A stretch of DNA of 64,000 bases from Lentzea albida (GTDB lineage Bacteria > Actinomycetota > Actinomycetes > Mycobacteriales > Pseudonocardiaceae): positions 186,001 to 250,000 of the forward strand of contig NZ_FOFV01000013.1 in NCBI RefSeq assembly GCF_900111005.1, written 5' to 3'. Below are positions 18,251 through 26,963 of this stretch, in pieces (within the stretch, counting starts at the first letter, position 1; each line of letters opens with the position of its first letter). Position numbers and translations under genes: made by a program. The notes beneath the pieces are model-generated. The model saw only the letters and a list, made by a program, of their open reading frames with translations. It was not told the DNA's origin and ran no database searches.

Positions 18251-19105
18251 TCAGCCGCAGTGCTCGAAACCGCTGGTGTAGCTGGAGGAACCGACCATGC
18301 CGCCCCACTTGACGCACTTGCCGGGCGCCTTCTTCTTCACGGGACCGGCGTAGTAGCCGTACTCGTCGCGGTCGGTCGTGCGGGCCTCGCCCTGGACCTC
18401 GAGGAACGCGCCGACGTCGGAGGCCGTGCCGATCTTGGTGGTCTTGATCGCGACGACGCAGTTGTAGCCGTTGGAGGCGTTGTACAGCAGGGAGACGCGG
18501 GCACCGGTGACGTTGGCGCCGTCGATCACCTTGTAGCCGTCGCCGCAGGCCTCTTCGGGGGTGTACGGGTTGGTGGTGCCACCGCCGCCGCACTTGTTGT
18601 TCGACTTGTAGTTCTTGGTGCCGTAGTACAGGATCGTCGTCCCGGAGAACTTGATTTTCTGCGGGGTGCCGTTCAGCAGCTGCTCGAAGTGCAGGTGCGC
18701 ACCGGTCGAACCGCCGGTGTTGCCGACGTTGCCGATGGTCTGGCCCTGCGAGACGCTCTGGCCGACCGACACCCTCTGCGCGGAGAGGTGGGCGTAGCGC
18801 GTGGTCCAGCCGCTGCCGTGGTCGATCTCGATCCAGCGGCCGTAGCTCGTGCTGCCCTCGTTGCGGACCTTGCTGACCGTGCCGGACGCGGACGCCACGA
18901 CCGCGTCACCCTCGTCCGCGCTGCGGTTGAGGTCGATCGCGAGCTGCGGGCTGTGGTTGGTCCTGGTCTGCCCCGACCACGTCTGTCCGCACGGGAACGG
19001 CAGCTCGAAGTTGGTGGCGGCGCTGGCCTGCGGGCCGCCGAGCACCAGCACGCCCAGTCCGATCGCGAGTCCGGCGACTCCCGAGACCACTCTCTTGAAG
19101 TTCAT
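18251..19105 (-). CDS. Secreted M23 metallopeptidase with SapA-like C-terminal domain
   Basis: 284 residues from the ATG at 19105, chosen because GAGGGG sits just upstream; an in-frame ATG at 19123 is weaker. Signal peptide 1-29 (..ASAATNFELPFPCG). The LytM/M23 zinc site is visible: HSPQLAIDLNR (H..D) and HLHFEQLL (HxH). The C-terminal hundred residues (CGDGYKVIDG ... YYAGPVKKKAPGKCVKWGG) resemble spore-associated protein A of streptomycetes, from memory of that family. Probably a cell-wall peptidoglycan endopeptidase of the aerial or spore wall. Confidence 0.88.
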   Translation of the reverse strand: MNFKRVVSGVAGLAIGLGVLVLGGPQASAATNFELPFPCGQTWSGQTRTNHSPQLAIDLNRSADEGDAVVASASGTVSKVRNEGSTSYGRWIEIDHGSGWTTRYAHLSAQRVSVGQSVSQGQTIGNVGNTGGSTGAHLHFEQLLNGTPQKIKFSGTTILYYGTKNYKSNNKCGGGGTTNPYTPEEACGDGYKVIDGANVTGARVSLLYNASNGYNCVVAIKTTKIGTASDVGAFLEVQGEARTTDRDEYGYYAGPVKKKAPGKCVKWGGMVGSSSYTSGFEHCG

Positions 19106-19430
19106 GGTTTTCCCCTCAGTCATCCGAAGACCCGTCGGACCTTCGTGTATGGCGCTTTCCGTGGCTTTTTGAGCTCGCTGACCTGGGTGCTGTCGCCGTC
19201 ACGTGACGGCGGCAGCACCCAGGTTCTTGTTGTCACCCAGGTGAAGGGCGACGTGCGGGTGGGGTCGTTGTCCGGGTGGTGGTGCACGCCTTACGACGCG
19301 CCCACCTCGCCGCCGGCTCCCCAGGAACACAGATGACCGTTGCCAGTTGGCGCTTGGCGCTGACGGGCAGGTCCGGGTCCTTGACGGCACGCCCGGGGTG
19401 GTGACCGCCGTGAGAGCGGTCTCCCTCAGG
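19106..19430. other. Intergenic region with a 44-bp palindrome
   Basis: 325 bp between two minus-strand secreted-protein genes. It contains the perfect-but-one palindrome at 19181-19224 (listed separately) and must hold the M23 promoter between that palindrome and 19105. Just below 19430 there is a weak 6-bp stem (near 19400-19425). No convincing ORF. Confidence 0.5.
19181..19224. terminator. 44-bp near-perfect palindrome, probable terminator
   Basis: Two 22-nt arms (ACCTGGGTGCTG and CGCCGTCAC joined by one variable base, mirrored) with a single G-T pair at 19193/19212. On the minus strand it lies about 200 bp past the DUF2690-like stop and ahead of the M23 promoter; a short A/T-rich run follows in both directions. 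Best read as a strong factor-independent or RNase-resistant 3' end separating two transcripts. Confidence 0.6.
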
Positions 19431-19862
19431 TCAGCAACGGATGCTGGTGCGCCCGGTGGGCGTGTTGCCGCCCCACTTGATGTTGCCGACGGCGTGGGTG
19501 CACACGCTCAGCGTGTTGGTGCCCGAGGACCAGTTGTCCGCCTTGTTGCTCGCGCACTTCAGGCCTTCGAGCGAGTAGGGCGCGCTCGAGCCGGTGGCGA
19601 CCGAGACGCAGACCTCCCAGTTGGAGTGCGAGGAGCGGAAGCCCTCCCACACGTAGGTGTAGGCCCAGTTCTTGTTGCAGCCCTTGAACTGCTTGACCGA
19701 GCCGATGGTGGTGCCGCCGCTCGTGATGTAGGCGGTGGACCCGATCTGCGTCACCGGGCCGCAGCCCGGCGCCGACTCGGCCTGCGCGGGCGCGGACAGC
19801 CCGAGCATCGCGCCGCCGACGATCACGGCCGCACCGAGCGCGCTGGCGATCTTGCTGAACAT
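19431..19862 (-). CDS. Small secreted cysteine-containing protein, DUF2690-like
   Basis: 143 residues with a clear signal peptide ending APAQA (cleavage near residue 28). The mature part is compact, aromatic-rich and has five cysteines. The segment GSVKQFKGCNKNWAYTYVWEG parallels the DUF2690 signature (strand, C, N-W, strand), as in the neighbouring gene, though the N-terminal Cys-rich module is missing. Secreted proteins of this type in actinomycetes have no known activity. Probably a divergent sister of the gene at 19940. Confidence 0.7.
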   Translation of the reverse strand: MFSKIASALGAAVIVGGAMLGLSAPAQAESAPGCGPVTQIGSTAYITSGGTTIGSVKQFKGCNKNWAYTYVWEGFRSSHSNWEVCVSVATGSSAPYSLEGLKCASNKADNWSSGTNTLSVCTHAVGNIKWGGNTPTGRTSIRC

Positions 19863-19939
19863 GCTTCTCCCTCAACGGTTCTACTGTGGTGCAGGTGCAG
19901 GTGGTCAGTCGGTGATGTAGCCGGTCACGGCGCGCCCCC

Positions 19940-20359
19940 TCAGCAAGCGCTCGACGCGAGGCGGGCGGTGCGGTGCACGCCGTTGGAGTCGACGTAGAGC
20001 ACCTCGCCGCGGGCGCAGCCGGGCGCGTGGACCATGTTTCCCCAGTGGTTGCCGGGCGTTCCCGCCGCGACGAAGCCGACGTGGTCGCTGCCCGACCACA
20101 CCGTGATGCGCAGAGCCGAGTCGCCGCCCGAGTAGTTCGAGACGCGCACCCAGTTCGTCCTGCAACCGGGCGACCACCGCAGCTCCGCCGTGCCGCCCGT
20201 GTACATGGGCGCGGTGTCGGCGGTCGTGGAACCACCGCTGCACCCGGCGGACACCGGGTCCTTGTCGTTGCACCCGCGCCCGCTGCAGGACGCGGCCTGT
20301 GCGTCCGGCGCCATCAGGAGCGTGAACGCGGCCGCGGCGATCAGGGCTGTCGACTTCAT
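19940..20359 (-). CDS. Small secreted DUF2690 protein
   Basis: 139 residues from the ATG at 20359 (MKSTALIAAAAFTLL); a longer frame upstream lacks a signal-peptide character. Signal peptide ends AQA-A near 20. The mature protein starts SCSGRGCNDKDPVSAGCSGG, the DUF2690 opening, followed by AELRWSPGCRTNWVRVSNY, the conserved strand-Cys-N-W core. Cysteines suggest disulfides. Function unknown. It sits 77 bp upstream of the related gene at 19431 and diverges from the DUF2306 gene, with repeated GTCAG motifs between them. Confidence 0.82.
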   Translation of the reverse strand: MKSTALIAAAAFTLLMAPDAQAASCSGRGCNDKDPVSAGCSGGSTTADTAPMYTGGTAELRWSPGCRTNWVRVSNYSGGDSALRITVWSGSDHVGFVAAGTPGNHWGNMVHAPGCARGEVLYVDSNGVHRTARLASSAC

Positions 20360-20489
20360 GACGCAGACACTGCCGACCGGCACTCACAGCGACCTGACAG
20401 CTGCACCCGGTCAGATGTCAGCGCGGTGTCAGAAGCCCATGTCAGCGATCGGTGCGCGAGCGGTCAGCGGGTTCGGTGAAGGTGTTGGC

Positions 20490-21146
20490 ATGACGTGGTT
20501 GCGCAAGCCCTGGGTGGGCCCGTTGGCGTTCGTGGTGGTGGCTTTCGTGGCGTTCTCGCTGCCGCCGTACCTGACCGGTGATCGGCTGCAGTCGCGCGTG
20601 CAGTCGGATTGGGGACCGCACTACCCCTTGCTCGTCGTGCACGTCGTCTGCGCGTCGATCGCCATCCTCACGTGCGTGGTGCAGATCTGGCCGTGGTTCC
20701 GCGCCCGCTTCCCCGCGTGGCACCGCCGCGTCGGCCGCGTCTACGTGCTCGCGGGCGTGTTGCCCGCCGGTCTGTCGGGCCTCGTCATCGGCTGGATGAC
20801 TCCGTTCGGCCCGGTCGCCCAGGTCAGCAACGTGCTGCTCGCCGTGCTGTGGCTGGCGTTCACGTGGCTCGCGTGGCGCGCGGCCCGGCAGCGGCGGTTC
20901 CGCGACCACCGCAAGTGGATGATCCGCAGCTTCGTGCTCACCGTCTCGATCATCACGAACCGCATCTGGGGCGTGCTCGCGTTCCTCGCCTTCGCCGGCC
21001 GCGTGCCGGAGGCGGAGCTGCCCGCGACTATTTCCGGCATCTCGACGTGGGCGGGGTGGACGATCCCGTTGCTGATCTCGCAGTGGTGGCTCGAGCGCAA
21101 GCCGCGGCGGGCTCCGGCCGAGCGGCGCGAGGCCGTTCCCGTGTGA
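20490..21146 (+). CDS. DUF2306 membrane protein
   Basis: 218 residues, about six membrane helices. The HxxxGRVYVLAG segment (FPAWHRRVGRVYVLAG) and FRDHRKWMIRSFVLTVS carry the histidines and basic residues typical of DUF2306 proteins, a cytochrome b561-like family of unknown role. The ATG at 20490 follows GGTG; upstream in-frame codons are not coding-like. It is followed within 26 bp by a secreted cyclophilin and then cobF, all on the plus strand. Confidence 0.82.
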   Translation: MTWLRKPWVGPLAFVVVAFVAFSLPPYLTGDRLQSRVQSDWGPHYPLLVVHVVCASIAILTCVVQIWPWFRARFPAWHRRVGRVYVLAGVLPAGLSGLVIGWMTPFGPVAQVSNVLLAVLWLAFTWLAWRAARQRRFRDHRKWMIRSFVLTVSIITNRIWGVLAFLAFAGRVPEAELPATISGISTWAGWTIPLLISQWWLERKPRRAPAERREAVPV

Positions 21147-21172
21147 CGGCCGGGCGACTACGGTCGGCGTTC

Positions 21173-21814
21173 ATGAGGCTACTGCTCGCTGTGCTGATGA
21201 TGGTCGTGCTCGCCCCGGTCGCGTCCGCCGCACCGGCGGCCCCGCCGACCGCGAGGTGCGAGTTCATCCCGACGCCGGAGAACCCGGCCGCCCGCCCGGT
21301 CCAGCCGCCGCGCGCCGTCGTGCCCGCGCGCGGCACCGTGAAGGTCACCATCGTGACGAACTACGGCGTCGTCATCGCCGCTCTGGACCGCGCCAACGCG
21401 CCGTGCGGCGTCGAGAACTTCGCCCACCTGGCGCGGAGCTGGTTCTACACGATGACGCAGTGCTGGCGCCTGACCGACACCACGCGCCTCGGCGTGCTGC
21501 AGTGCGGCGACATCTACCGCGCCGAGGAGGGCGGCCCCGGCTACCGGTTCGCCGACGAGGTGACGGGCAAGGAGACCTACGGGCGCGGCACCATCGCCTA
21601 CGGCAACCAGGGGCCGGGGACGAACGGCAGCGAGTTCTTCATCGTGCACTCGTTCGCCAACATCCAGCCCGTCTACACGGTGATGGGGCACGTCACCCAC
21701 GGCATGGACACGCTGGACCGGATCGTCGCCGCGGGCATCGTGCCGCAGCCGGACGGCCTGCTCGACGGCGCTCCGAAGAAGCCGGTGAGGATCCTGCACG
21801 TCGTCGCTGGTTAG
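21173..21814 (+). CDS. Secreted cyclophilin-type peptidyl-prolyl isomerase
   Basis: 213 residues with a signal peptide (MRLLLAVLMMVVLAPVASA). The cyclophilin fold is recognisable: NYGVVIAALDRANAPCGVENFAHLAR at the start, QCGDIYRAEEGGPGYRFADE, GTIAYGNQGPGTNGSEFFIVHSF (the S-Q-F-F region) and YTVMGHVTHGMDTLDRI. The catalytic Arg of eukaryotic cyclophilins is not conserved at FxR, as in several actinobacterial extracytoplasmic members, so activity may be low. Likely helps fold exported proteins. Its TAG stop is 10 bp before the preferred cobF start. Confidence 0.85.
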   Translation: MRLLLAVLMMVVLAPVASAAPAAPPTARCEFIPTPENPAARPVQPPRAVVPARGTVKVTIVTNYGVVIAALDRANAPCGVENFAHLARSWFYTMTQCWRLTDTTRLGVLQCGDIYRAEEGGPGYRFADEVTGKETYGRGTIAYGNQGPGTNGSEFFIVHSFANIQPVYTVMGHVTHGMDTLDRIVAAGIVPQPDGLLDGAPKKPVRILHVVAG

Positions 21815-21824
21815 GGTGTGGCCC

Positions 21825-22568
21825 GTGCGGAAGATCCTGGTCATCGGTATCGGCGCGGGCAACCCAGACCACCTGACGGTGCAGGCCGTCAAGGCGTTGC
21901 AGACGGTCGACGTGTACTTCGTGCTGGACAAGGGGTCCGTGAAGCAGGAGCTCGTCGACCTGCGCGCCTCGATCCTGGCGGCGCACGTGACGCGCCCGTA
22001 CCGCTGGGTCGAGGGCCGGGACCCGGACCGCGACCGCACCCCCGCCGACTACGCCGCCACCATCGAGAAGTGGCGCCGCGACCGCGCCGACGTGGTGCTG
22101 TCGCTGCTGTCGGAACTGGGCGAGGACGAGGTCGGCGCGTTCCTGGTGTGGGGCGACCCGTCCCTGTACGACTCGACGCTGGCGATCCTCGACGACCTGC
22201 TGGCCCGCGGCTCGGAGTTCTCCGTGGAGGTGATCCCGGGCGTCACGTCGGTGGCGGCGCTGACGGCCGGCCACCGGGTGGCGCTGAACCAGGTCGGCAA
22301 GCCGGTGCAGATCACGACCGGCCGCCGCCTGGCCGAGGGGTGGCCGTCCGATGTGGACGACGTGGCCGTGATGCTGGACGCGTCGTACTCGTTCGAGGGC
22401 GTGGACCCCGACACGTGGATCTACTGGGGCGCCTATCTGGGGATGCCGGACGAGATCCTGGTGTCCGGGCGGGTCGGGGACGTGGCGGCGGAGATCCGCG
22501 CGGTGCGGTCCGCCGCACGTGAGCGCAAGGGCTGGATCATGGACACCTACCTGCTGCGTCGGCCCTGA
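21825..22568 (+). CDS. cobF: Precorrin-6A synthase (deacetylating)
   Basis: 247 residues from GTG 21825 (reading VRKILVIGIGAGNPDHLTVQA); a GTG at 21816 is also possible. The glycine-rich GIGAGNPDHLT motif and the VEVIPGVTSVAALTAGHRVALNQ segment identify the tetrapyrrole methylase fold, and the C-terminal half fits CobF, which methylates C-1 and extrudes the acetyl group in aerobic cobalamin synthesis. It stands alone: no other cob gene and no cobalamin riboswitch is near. Actinomycetes often carry cobF apart from the main cluster. Confidence 0.9.
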   Translation: MRKILVIGIGAGNPDHLTVQAVKALQTVDVYFVLDKGSVKQELVDLRASILAAHVTRPYRWVEGRDPDRDRTPADYAATIEKWRRDRADVVLSLLSELGEDEVGAFLVWGDPSLYDSTLAILDDLLARGSEFSVEVIPGVTSVAALTAGHRVALNQVGKPVQITTGRRLAEGWPSDVDDVAVMLDASYSFEGVDPDTWIYWGAYLGMPDEILVSGRVGDVAAEIRAVRSAARERKGWIMDTYLLRRP

Positions 22569-22574
22569 CCTCTC

Positions 22575-23111
22575 CTACTCGGCGACCAGCCGCTCGACGG
22601 AGCGGACGACGAGGTCCCTGTTCGCGTTCGGCGTGCTGAACGCGAGGATCGACATGTGCACGACCAGGTCCAGCAGGTCCGTGGCGTCGAACGCGGCGGT
22701 GATCCTGCCGTCCGCCTGGGCCTGGGCGACGGCCTCGACCTTGTGCCGGTACGCCTCGGCCTCCGGCTCCGGAACGGACTCGAACCCGTTCTCGAGCCGG
22801 TGGTACGCCGCGAGCCTGAGCAGGCGCGGCTCCTCCTGGTAGGCGTCGAACAGCCTGCCCGCGTAGCCGGGGAGGTCGTCGGGCGTGATCGGCACGTCGC
22901 GGACGACCCGGTCGATCTGGATCTTCAGCAGCTCGGTGAACAGTCCCTCCTTGCTGCCGAAGTAGGCGTAGATCATCGCCTTGTTGCACCCGGCCTTCGC
23001 CGCGATGCGGTCGACGCGCGCGCCGGCGATGCCGTACTCGGCGAACTCGTCGAGAGCCGCTTCGAGCAGGTTCGCCTTGGTCGCTTCCTTGTCCCTCGCC
23101 ACGTCGTCCAT
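22575..23111 (-). CDS. TetR-family transcriptional regulator
   Basis: 178 residues from the ATG at 23111; upstream in-frame codons run through the operator region and are not coding. The N-terminal HTH reads ATKANLLEAALDEFAEYG-IAGARVDRIAAKAGCNKAMIYAYFGSKEGLF, a textbook TetR domain. The C-terminal ligand domain is helical with no recognisable specificity. Divergent from the SDR gene with four palindromic sites between them, so it very likely represses both genes and responds to the SDR's substrate or a related compound. Confidence 0.92.
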   Translation of the reverse strand: MDDVARDKEATKANLLEAALDEFAEYGIAGARVDRIAAKAGCNKAMIYAYFGSKEGLFTELLKIQIDRVVRDVPITPDDLPGYAGRLFDAYQEEPRLLRLAAYHRLENGFESVPEPEAEAYRHKVEAVAQAQADGRITAAFDATDLLDLVVHMSILAFSTPNANRDLVVRSVERLVAE

Positions 23112-23115
23112 CTTA

Positions 23116-23224
23116 ACCAACCGGTTGGTCGAGACAACTAACCGTTTAGTTGACAGACTCGTGGGGACGTGCTTACCTAGCTCTACCAACCAAACGGTTA
23201 GTTAACTTATCCAACCGGTTAGTC
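23116..23224. promoter_or_regulatory. Four-site TetR operator array between tetR and SDR genes
   Basis: Four related palindromes with core CYAACCGGTTRG: 23116-23129 (perfect ACCAACCGGTTGGT), 23136-23151, 23188-23203 and 23209-23224. Centre-to-centre spacing is 21, 52 and 21 bp, so two pairs each two helical turns apart. A TTGACA at 23150-23155 with a poor -10 near 23173 lies in the gap and is a candidate promoter for the SDR gene. The array is the expected binding site of the adjacent TetR protein. Confidence 0.85.
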
Positions 23225-23236
23225 AGGGAGCGGGTC

Positions 23237-24058
23237 ATGAAGGTCGCACTGGTCACGGGAGCCTCGTCCGGCATCGGCGAAGCCACGGCGGTTGAGCTGC
23301 ACAAAGCCGGCTACACGGTGTACGCGGCGGCGCGGCGGGTGCAGCGGATGGAAGGGCTGGCGGCGCAGGGCGTCAAGGTGCTCGAGATGGACGTGACCGA
23401 CGACGAGTCGATGGTCGCGGGCGTCAAGAAGGTCATCGCGGAGTCCGGGCGGATCGACCTGCTGGTGAACAACGCCGGCTACGGGTCGTACGGGGCGTTC
23501 GAGGACGTGCCGCTGTCCGAGGGCAAGTACCAGTTCGAGGTGAACGTGTTCGGGCTCGCCCGGCTGGTGCAGCTGGTGGTCCCGCACATGCGGGCGCAGC
23601 GGAGCGGGCGGATCGTGAACGTCTCGTCCATCGGCGGCAAGATCTACGAACCGCTCGGCGGCTGGTACCACTCCACGAAGTTCGCGGTCGAGGGGCTGAG
23701 CGACTCGCTGCGCCTGGAGCTGAAGCCGTTCGGGATCGACGTCGTGGTGATCCAGCCCGGCGCGATCAAGACCGAGTGGGGCGGGATCGCCGTCGAGAAC
23801 CTGCGCAAGCGGTCCGGCGAGGGCGCCTACAAGGAGCAGGTGCGGCAGCTGTCGGCGTTCTTCGGGCAGGTCGAACGCGGTTCGGAGCCCAAGGTGATCG
23901 CGGACGTGATCGTGAAGGCGGCCGAGGCGAGGAGGCCGCGCACGAGGTACGCGGCGGGGTTCGGTGCGGGGCCGATCCTGTTCGCGCGCAGGGTGTTGCC
24001 GGACCGCGGGTTCGACGCGCTGTTCCTCGGCGCGATGCGCCACGCGGGGCGTGTCTGA
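23237..24058 (+). CDS. Short-chain dehydrogenase/reductase
   Basis: 273 residues. N-terminal nucleotide-binding motif VTGASSGIGEA (TGxxxGIG), the N-A-G-Y-G motif in LLVNNAGYGSYG, and the active site NVSSIGGKIYEPLGGWYHSTKFAVEG with Ser, Tyr and Lys in Y-x-x-x-K order. R-R after strand 2 (AAARRVQRM) suggests NADP(H). A classical SDR of the oxidoreductase type; the substrate is unknown. The ATG at 23237 has GGGAG upstream. It is under the four-site TetR operator. Confidence 0.92.
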   Translation: MKVALVTGASSGIGEATAVELHKAGYTVYAAARRVQRMEGLAAQGVKVLEMDVTDDESMVAGVKKVIAESGRIDLLVNNAGYGSYGAFEDVPLSEGKYQFEVNVFGLARLVQLVVPHMRAQRSGRIVNVSSIGGKIYEPLGGWYHSTKFAVEGLSDSLRLELKPFGIDVVVIQPGAIKTEWGGIAVENLRKRSGEGAYKEQVRQLSAFFGQVERGSEPKVIADVIVKAAEARRPRTRYAAGFGAGPILFARRVLPDRGFDALFLGAMRHAGRV

Positions 24059-24096
24059 GCAGGTACCTTCGGTTCAGAACCACCGAGGGGAGTCGT

Positions 24097-24990
24097 GTGC
24101 ACGAGGGGCTGTCGCCGGAAGCCGAGAAGCTCTACCTGGCGATGCTGCGGGGGGACGCCGACGCCGGGCTGGACCCAGCACGCGAGGAGCTCGAACGGCT
24201 GGGGCTGGTCAGGAACAACGACGTGCGCCCGCCCCGGTCGGCATTGGCGGCGATCGCCTCCGGCCACGAGGCCGCGGCCGCGCGGGCGCGTGAGACCGCC
24301 GAGGTCCTGGCCGCCGCCTATGCCGAGCGCGGCGCGAAGGAAGTCGACTTCGTCGAGGTGCTCAAGGGCGCGGACGAGGTGATCAGCACGTTCGAGGAGA
24401 TGCAGAGCCAGGCCAAGTCGGCGATCCGGGCGCTCGACCCCGGTTCGTACCTGAGCCCGCAGCCGGAGGCGAGTCCCGCGCAGCCTCCGGCGCTGGCCCG
24501 CGGCGTCGCGTACCGGGTCGTGTACGAGTCGGCACTGCTGCAGACCGAACGCGGGCTCGCGTCGGTGCAGGAGAGCATCGCGGTGGGCGAGCAGGCGCGA
24601 ACGTTCCCCGGCGTGCCGCTCAAGCTCGTGATCGCCGACTCGGACCGGGCGTTGATCGCGGTGCCGACCGTCACGGGCGGGAACGTCGTGGCACTTCTCA
24701 TTCACCCGTCCGTGCTACTGAGCGCGTTGATCGAGTTGTTCGAGGCGTTCTGGCGCATGGCCGTGTCGATCACGCCCGGCGGCCAGGAGGACACGGACGC
24801 GGAGCCGACGACGGCCACCCGCCAGCTGATGGCGCTGCTCAGCGCCGGTCTGACGGACGAGTCGATCGCGCGTGAGCTCGGCATCAGCGAGCGCACGCTG
24901 CACCGCCGGGTGAGCCGGTTGCAGCAGTTGCTGGGGGCGCAGACCCGGTTCCAGCTCGGCGTGCAGGCGTCACGGCAAGGTTGGCTCTAG
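24097..24990 (+). CDS. LuxR-type HTH regulator with TrmB-like N-terminus
   Basis: 297 residues from a GTG preceded by GAGGGG. The N-terminal 50 residues (LSPEAEKLYLAMLRGDADAG..) look like a TrmB-type winged helix, the middle (about 60-220) a phospholipase-D-like/sensor region seen in this class, and the C-terminus a LuxR HTH (LMALLSAGLTDESIARELG-ISERTLHRRVSRLQQ). This single-polypeptide family is frequent in actinomycetes and has no defined ligand. It follows the SDR gene by 38 bp and may be co-transcribed, but its target is unclear. Confidence 0.82.
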   Translation: MHEGLSPEAEKLYLAMLRGDADAGLDPAREELERLGLVRNNDVRPPRSALAAIASGHEAAAARARETAEVLAAAYAERGAKEVDFVEVLKGADEVISTFEEMQSQAKSAIRALDPGSYLSPQPEASPAQPPALARGVAYRVVYESALLQTERGLASVQESIAVGEQARTFPGVPLKLVIADSDRALIAVPTVTGGNVVALLIHPSVLLSALIELFEAFWRMAVSITPGGQEDTDAEPTTATRQLMALLSAGLTDESIARELGISERTLHRRVSRLQQLLGAQTRFQLGVQASRQGWL

Positions 24991-25167
24991 TCACGACTGG
25001 TAATCGAGACGCTGATCTTCATCACTCTGTGAACACGATCGGTGACGGTTTCCAGACATGGCGACTTTCTGCCATCACCCAGGAGTGTTAAACGCGGGCT
25101 TCACCCCTTCTCCTCTGATGCAAGCGCGGCCTCACCCGGCCGTGCGGGGGCAGGAAGGGATCCACCA

Positions 25168-26946
25168 GTGAGGAAGTACTTCAGAGGCGGCATCGCCGCG
25201 GTCACAGGGGCGTTGATCGCGACGAGCATCGTGCTCACGCCGACGGCGGGCGCGGCCGCCAAGCAGGACCCGGACACGCAGAAGCTCGCGGGCGCGCTCG
25301 CCACCCAGAAGGTCACCTGGGAGGAGTGCACCTTCCCCGGCGTCGCACCCGAGACCGTCGCGAAGTTCAAGACCGTCAAGGGCCTCGCCTGCGCGACCAT
25401 CCAGGTCCCGCGCGACTGGCACAACCCCGCTGACGGCAACACGATCGGCATCCGCGTCTCCAAGACCGAGACCGCGCACAAGGGCACCAGCCGTCAGGGC
25501 ATCGCGCTGGTCAACCCCGGTGGCCCCGGCGGCTCCGGCCTGCCGTGGGGCGCCGCGATGGCCCTGCGCGCGCCGGTCCTCGCCGGCCAGTACGACTTCA
25601 TCGGTTTCGACCCGCGCGGTGTCGGCCTCTCCACGCCGCTCACCTGCAGCTACACCGTCCCGAACAGCACCGACGTCAACGTGCTGAACAAGGCGAAGGT
25701 CGACGGCTGCCTCGAGAACCCGCTGACGCAGTTCATCAACACCGAGCAGACCACCTACGACATGGACTTCATCCGCGTCGTGCTCGGCGAGAAGAAGATG
25801 AGCTACATCGGCTACTCCTACGGCACGTGGCTCGGCACCTGGTACGCCGCCACGTTCCCGAGCAAGGCGCACCGCTTCCTGCTCGACTCGGCCGTCGACG
25901 CCTCGCAGTCGACCCTCGAGAACACCTGGGACCTGCAGCCGCGCACCCGCGACCGCCAGTTCCAGGAGGCGCTGCTGCCGTTCATGGCGCGCAGCGACGC
26001 CAAGTACGGCCAGGGCACCGACCCGATGGAGATCCGCCGCAACTGGGAGAAGGCCGGCGGCACCCGTGAGTTCGTCGGGCAGCTGTTCGTCGCGTGGTTC
26101 GTGATCCCGGCCATGTACGACACCTCGCAGTACCACGTGGCCGCGTCCGCCGTGGCGTCCGTGATCGACGCCGCCGCCACCGAGGGCACCGCCTCGTCGT
26201 CGGAGAAGGTCGAGCAGATCGTCGCGAAGATGCTGACGATCCCGGGCCTCACCGACGAGAACAAGGCGTTCATCGCGAAGGCCAAGAACAACGCGCTCGC
26301 CGCCATCGCCAAGAAGGAGCGCGTCGCGGTGAAGACCACGACCGCCGCCGCCGAGGTCGAGACCTGGGACGCGTCGTTCGAGGCGATCCGCTGCCAGGAC
26401 GGCCAGTGGAACCAGAACCTGCACTACTGGAACTACTGGCTCGCGGACCTGACCGTGAACGCGCCGTTCATCGCGCCGTTCATGAGCACGCCGCTCTGCG
26501 CCTACTGGCCGGCCAAGACCTCGATGCCGAAGCCGGACAAGAAGACGTTCCCGCGCCTGCTGATCGCGCAGTCCGAGCTCGACGCCGCCACCGCGTACGA
26601 GGGCGGCCTCGCCACCGCGAAGGCGCTGCCGGGCGCCAAGCTGATCAGCGTCGACAACGAGGGCTCGCACGGCCTGTTCCCGTACAACACGGACTGCGTC
26701 GACGACCCGATCGTCGCCTACTTCCAGACGGGCATCACCCCGCGCAAGCAGTTCACGGGCTGCCAGGCGCTGCCGCTGCCGAACGAGGACAAGACGTACG
26801 ACGTCGGCGGCAAGCTCACCAACGGCAAGGTGAAGATCAAGATGATCACGCCGGCCGTCAAGGAGGCCAACAAGATCGTCAAGGACCTGCTGAGCGGGTC
26901 TTCGACGGCGGCGGCCGACGAGTCGGGCATGCCGGCCAACCTGTAG
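25168..26946 (+). CDS. Secreted tripeptidyl-aminopeptidase-like S33 hydrolase
   Basis: 592 residues from a GTG with AGGAAGGGA upstream. Signal peptide about 1-30 (GGIAAVTGALIATSIVLTPTAGA). Alpha/beta-hydrolase motifs: NPGGPGGSG oxyanion region, FDPRGVGLSTPL, nucleophile elbow GYSYGT (Ser about 218), and a C-terminal TAP-like domain with the LIAQSELDAAT..EG segment and NEGSHGLF carrying the His. It matches secreted SlpD/SlpE/Tap-type peptidases of streptomycetes that trim N-terminal tripeptides from extracellular proteins. A perfect 12-bp hairpin terminates the transcript at 26964-26990. Confidence 0.92.
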   Translation: MRKYFRGGIAAVTGALIATSIVLTPTAGAAAKQDPDTQKLAGALATQKVTWEECTFPGVAPETVAKFKTVKGLACATIQVPRDWHNPADGNTIGIRVSKTETAHKGTSRQGIALVNPGGPGGSGLPWGAAMALRAPVLAGQYDFIGFDPRGVGLSTPLTCSYTVPNSTDVNVLNKAKVDGCLENPLTQFINTEQTTYDMDFIRVVLGEKKMSYIGYSYGTWLGTWYAATFPSKAHRFLLDSAVDASQSTLENTWDLQPRTRDRQFQEALLPFMARSDAKYGQGTDPMEIRRNWEKAGGTREFVGQLFVAWFVIPAMYDTSQYHVAASAVASVIDAAATEGTASSSEKVEQIVAKMLTIPGLTDENKAFIAKAKNNALAAIAKKERVAVKTTTAAAEVETWDASFEAIRCQDGQWNQNLHYWNYWLADLTVNAPFIAPFMSTPLCAYWPAKTSMPKPDKKTFPRLLIAQSELDAATAYEGGLATAKALPGAKLISVDNEGSHGLFPYNTDCVDDPIVAYFQTGITPRKQFTGCQALPLPNEDKTYDVGGKLTNGKVKIKMITPAVKEANKIVKDLLSGSSTAAADESGMPANL

Positions 26947-26963
26947 TGCCGCTGTAGAGCTGC

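Noticed and set aside
21600-21830. Cobalamin riboswitch before cobF
   Set aside because: The start is only about 10 bp after the preceding gene's stop and no B12-box-like sequence is visible.
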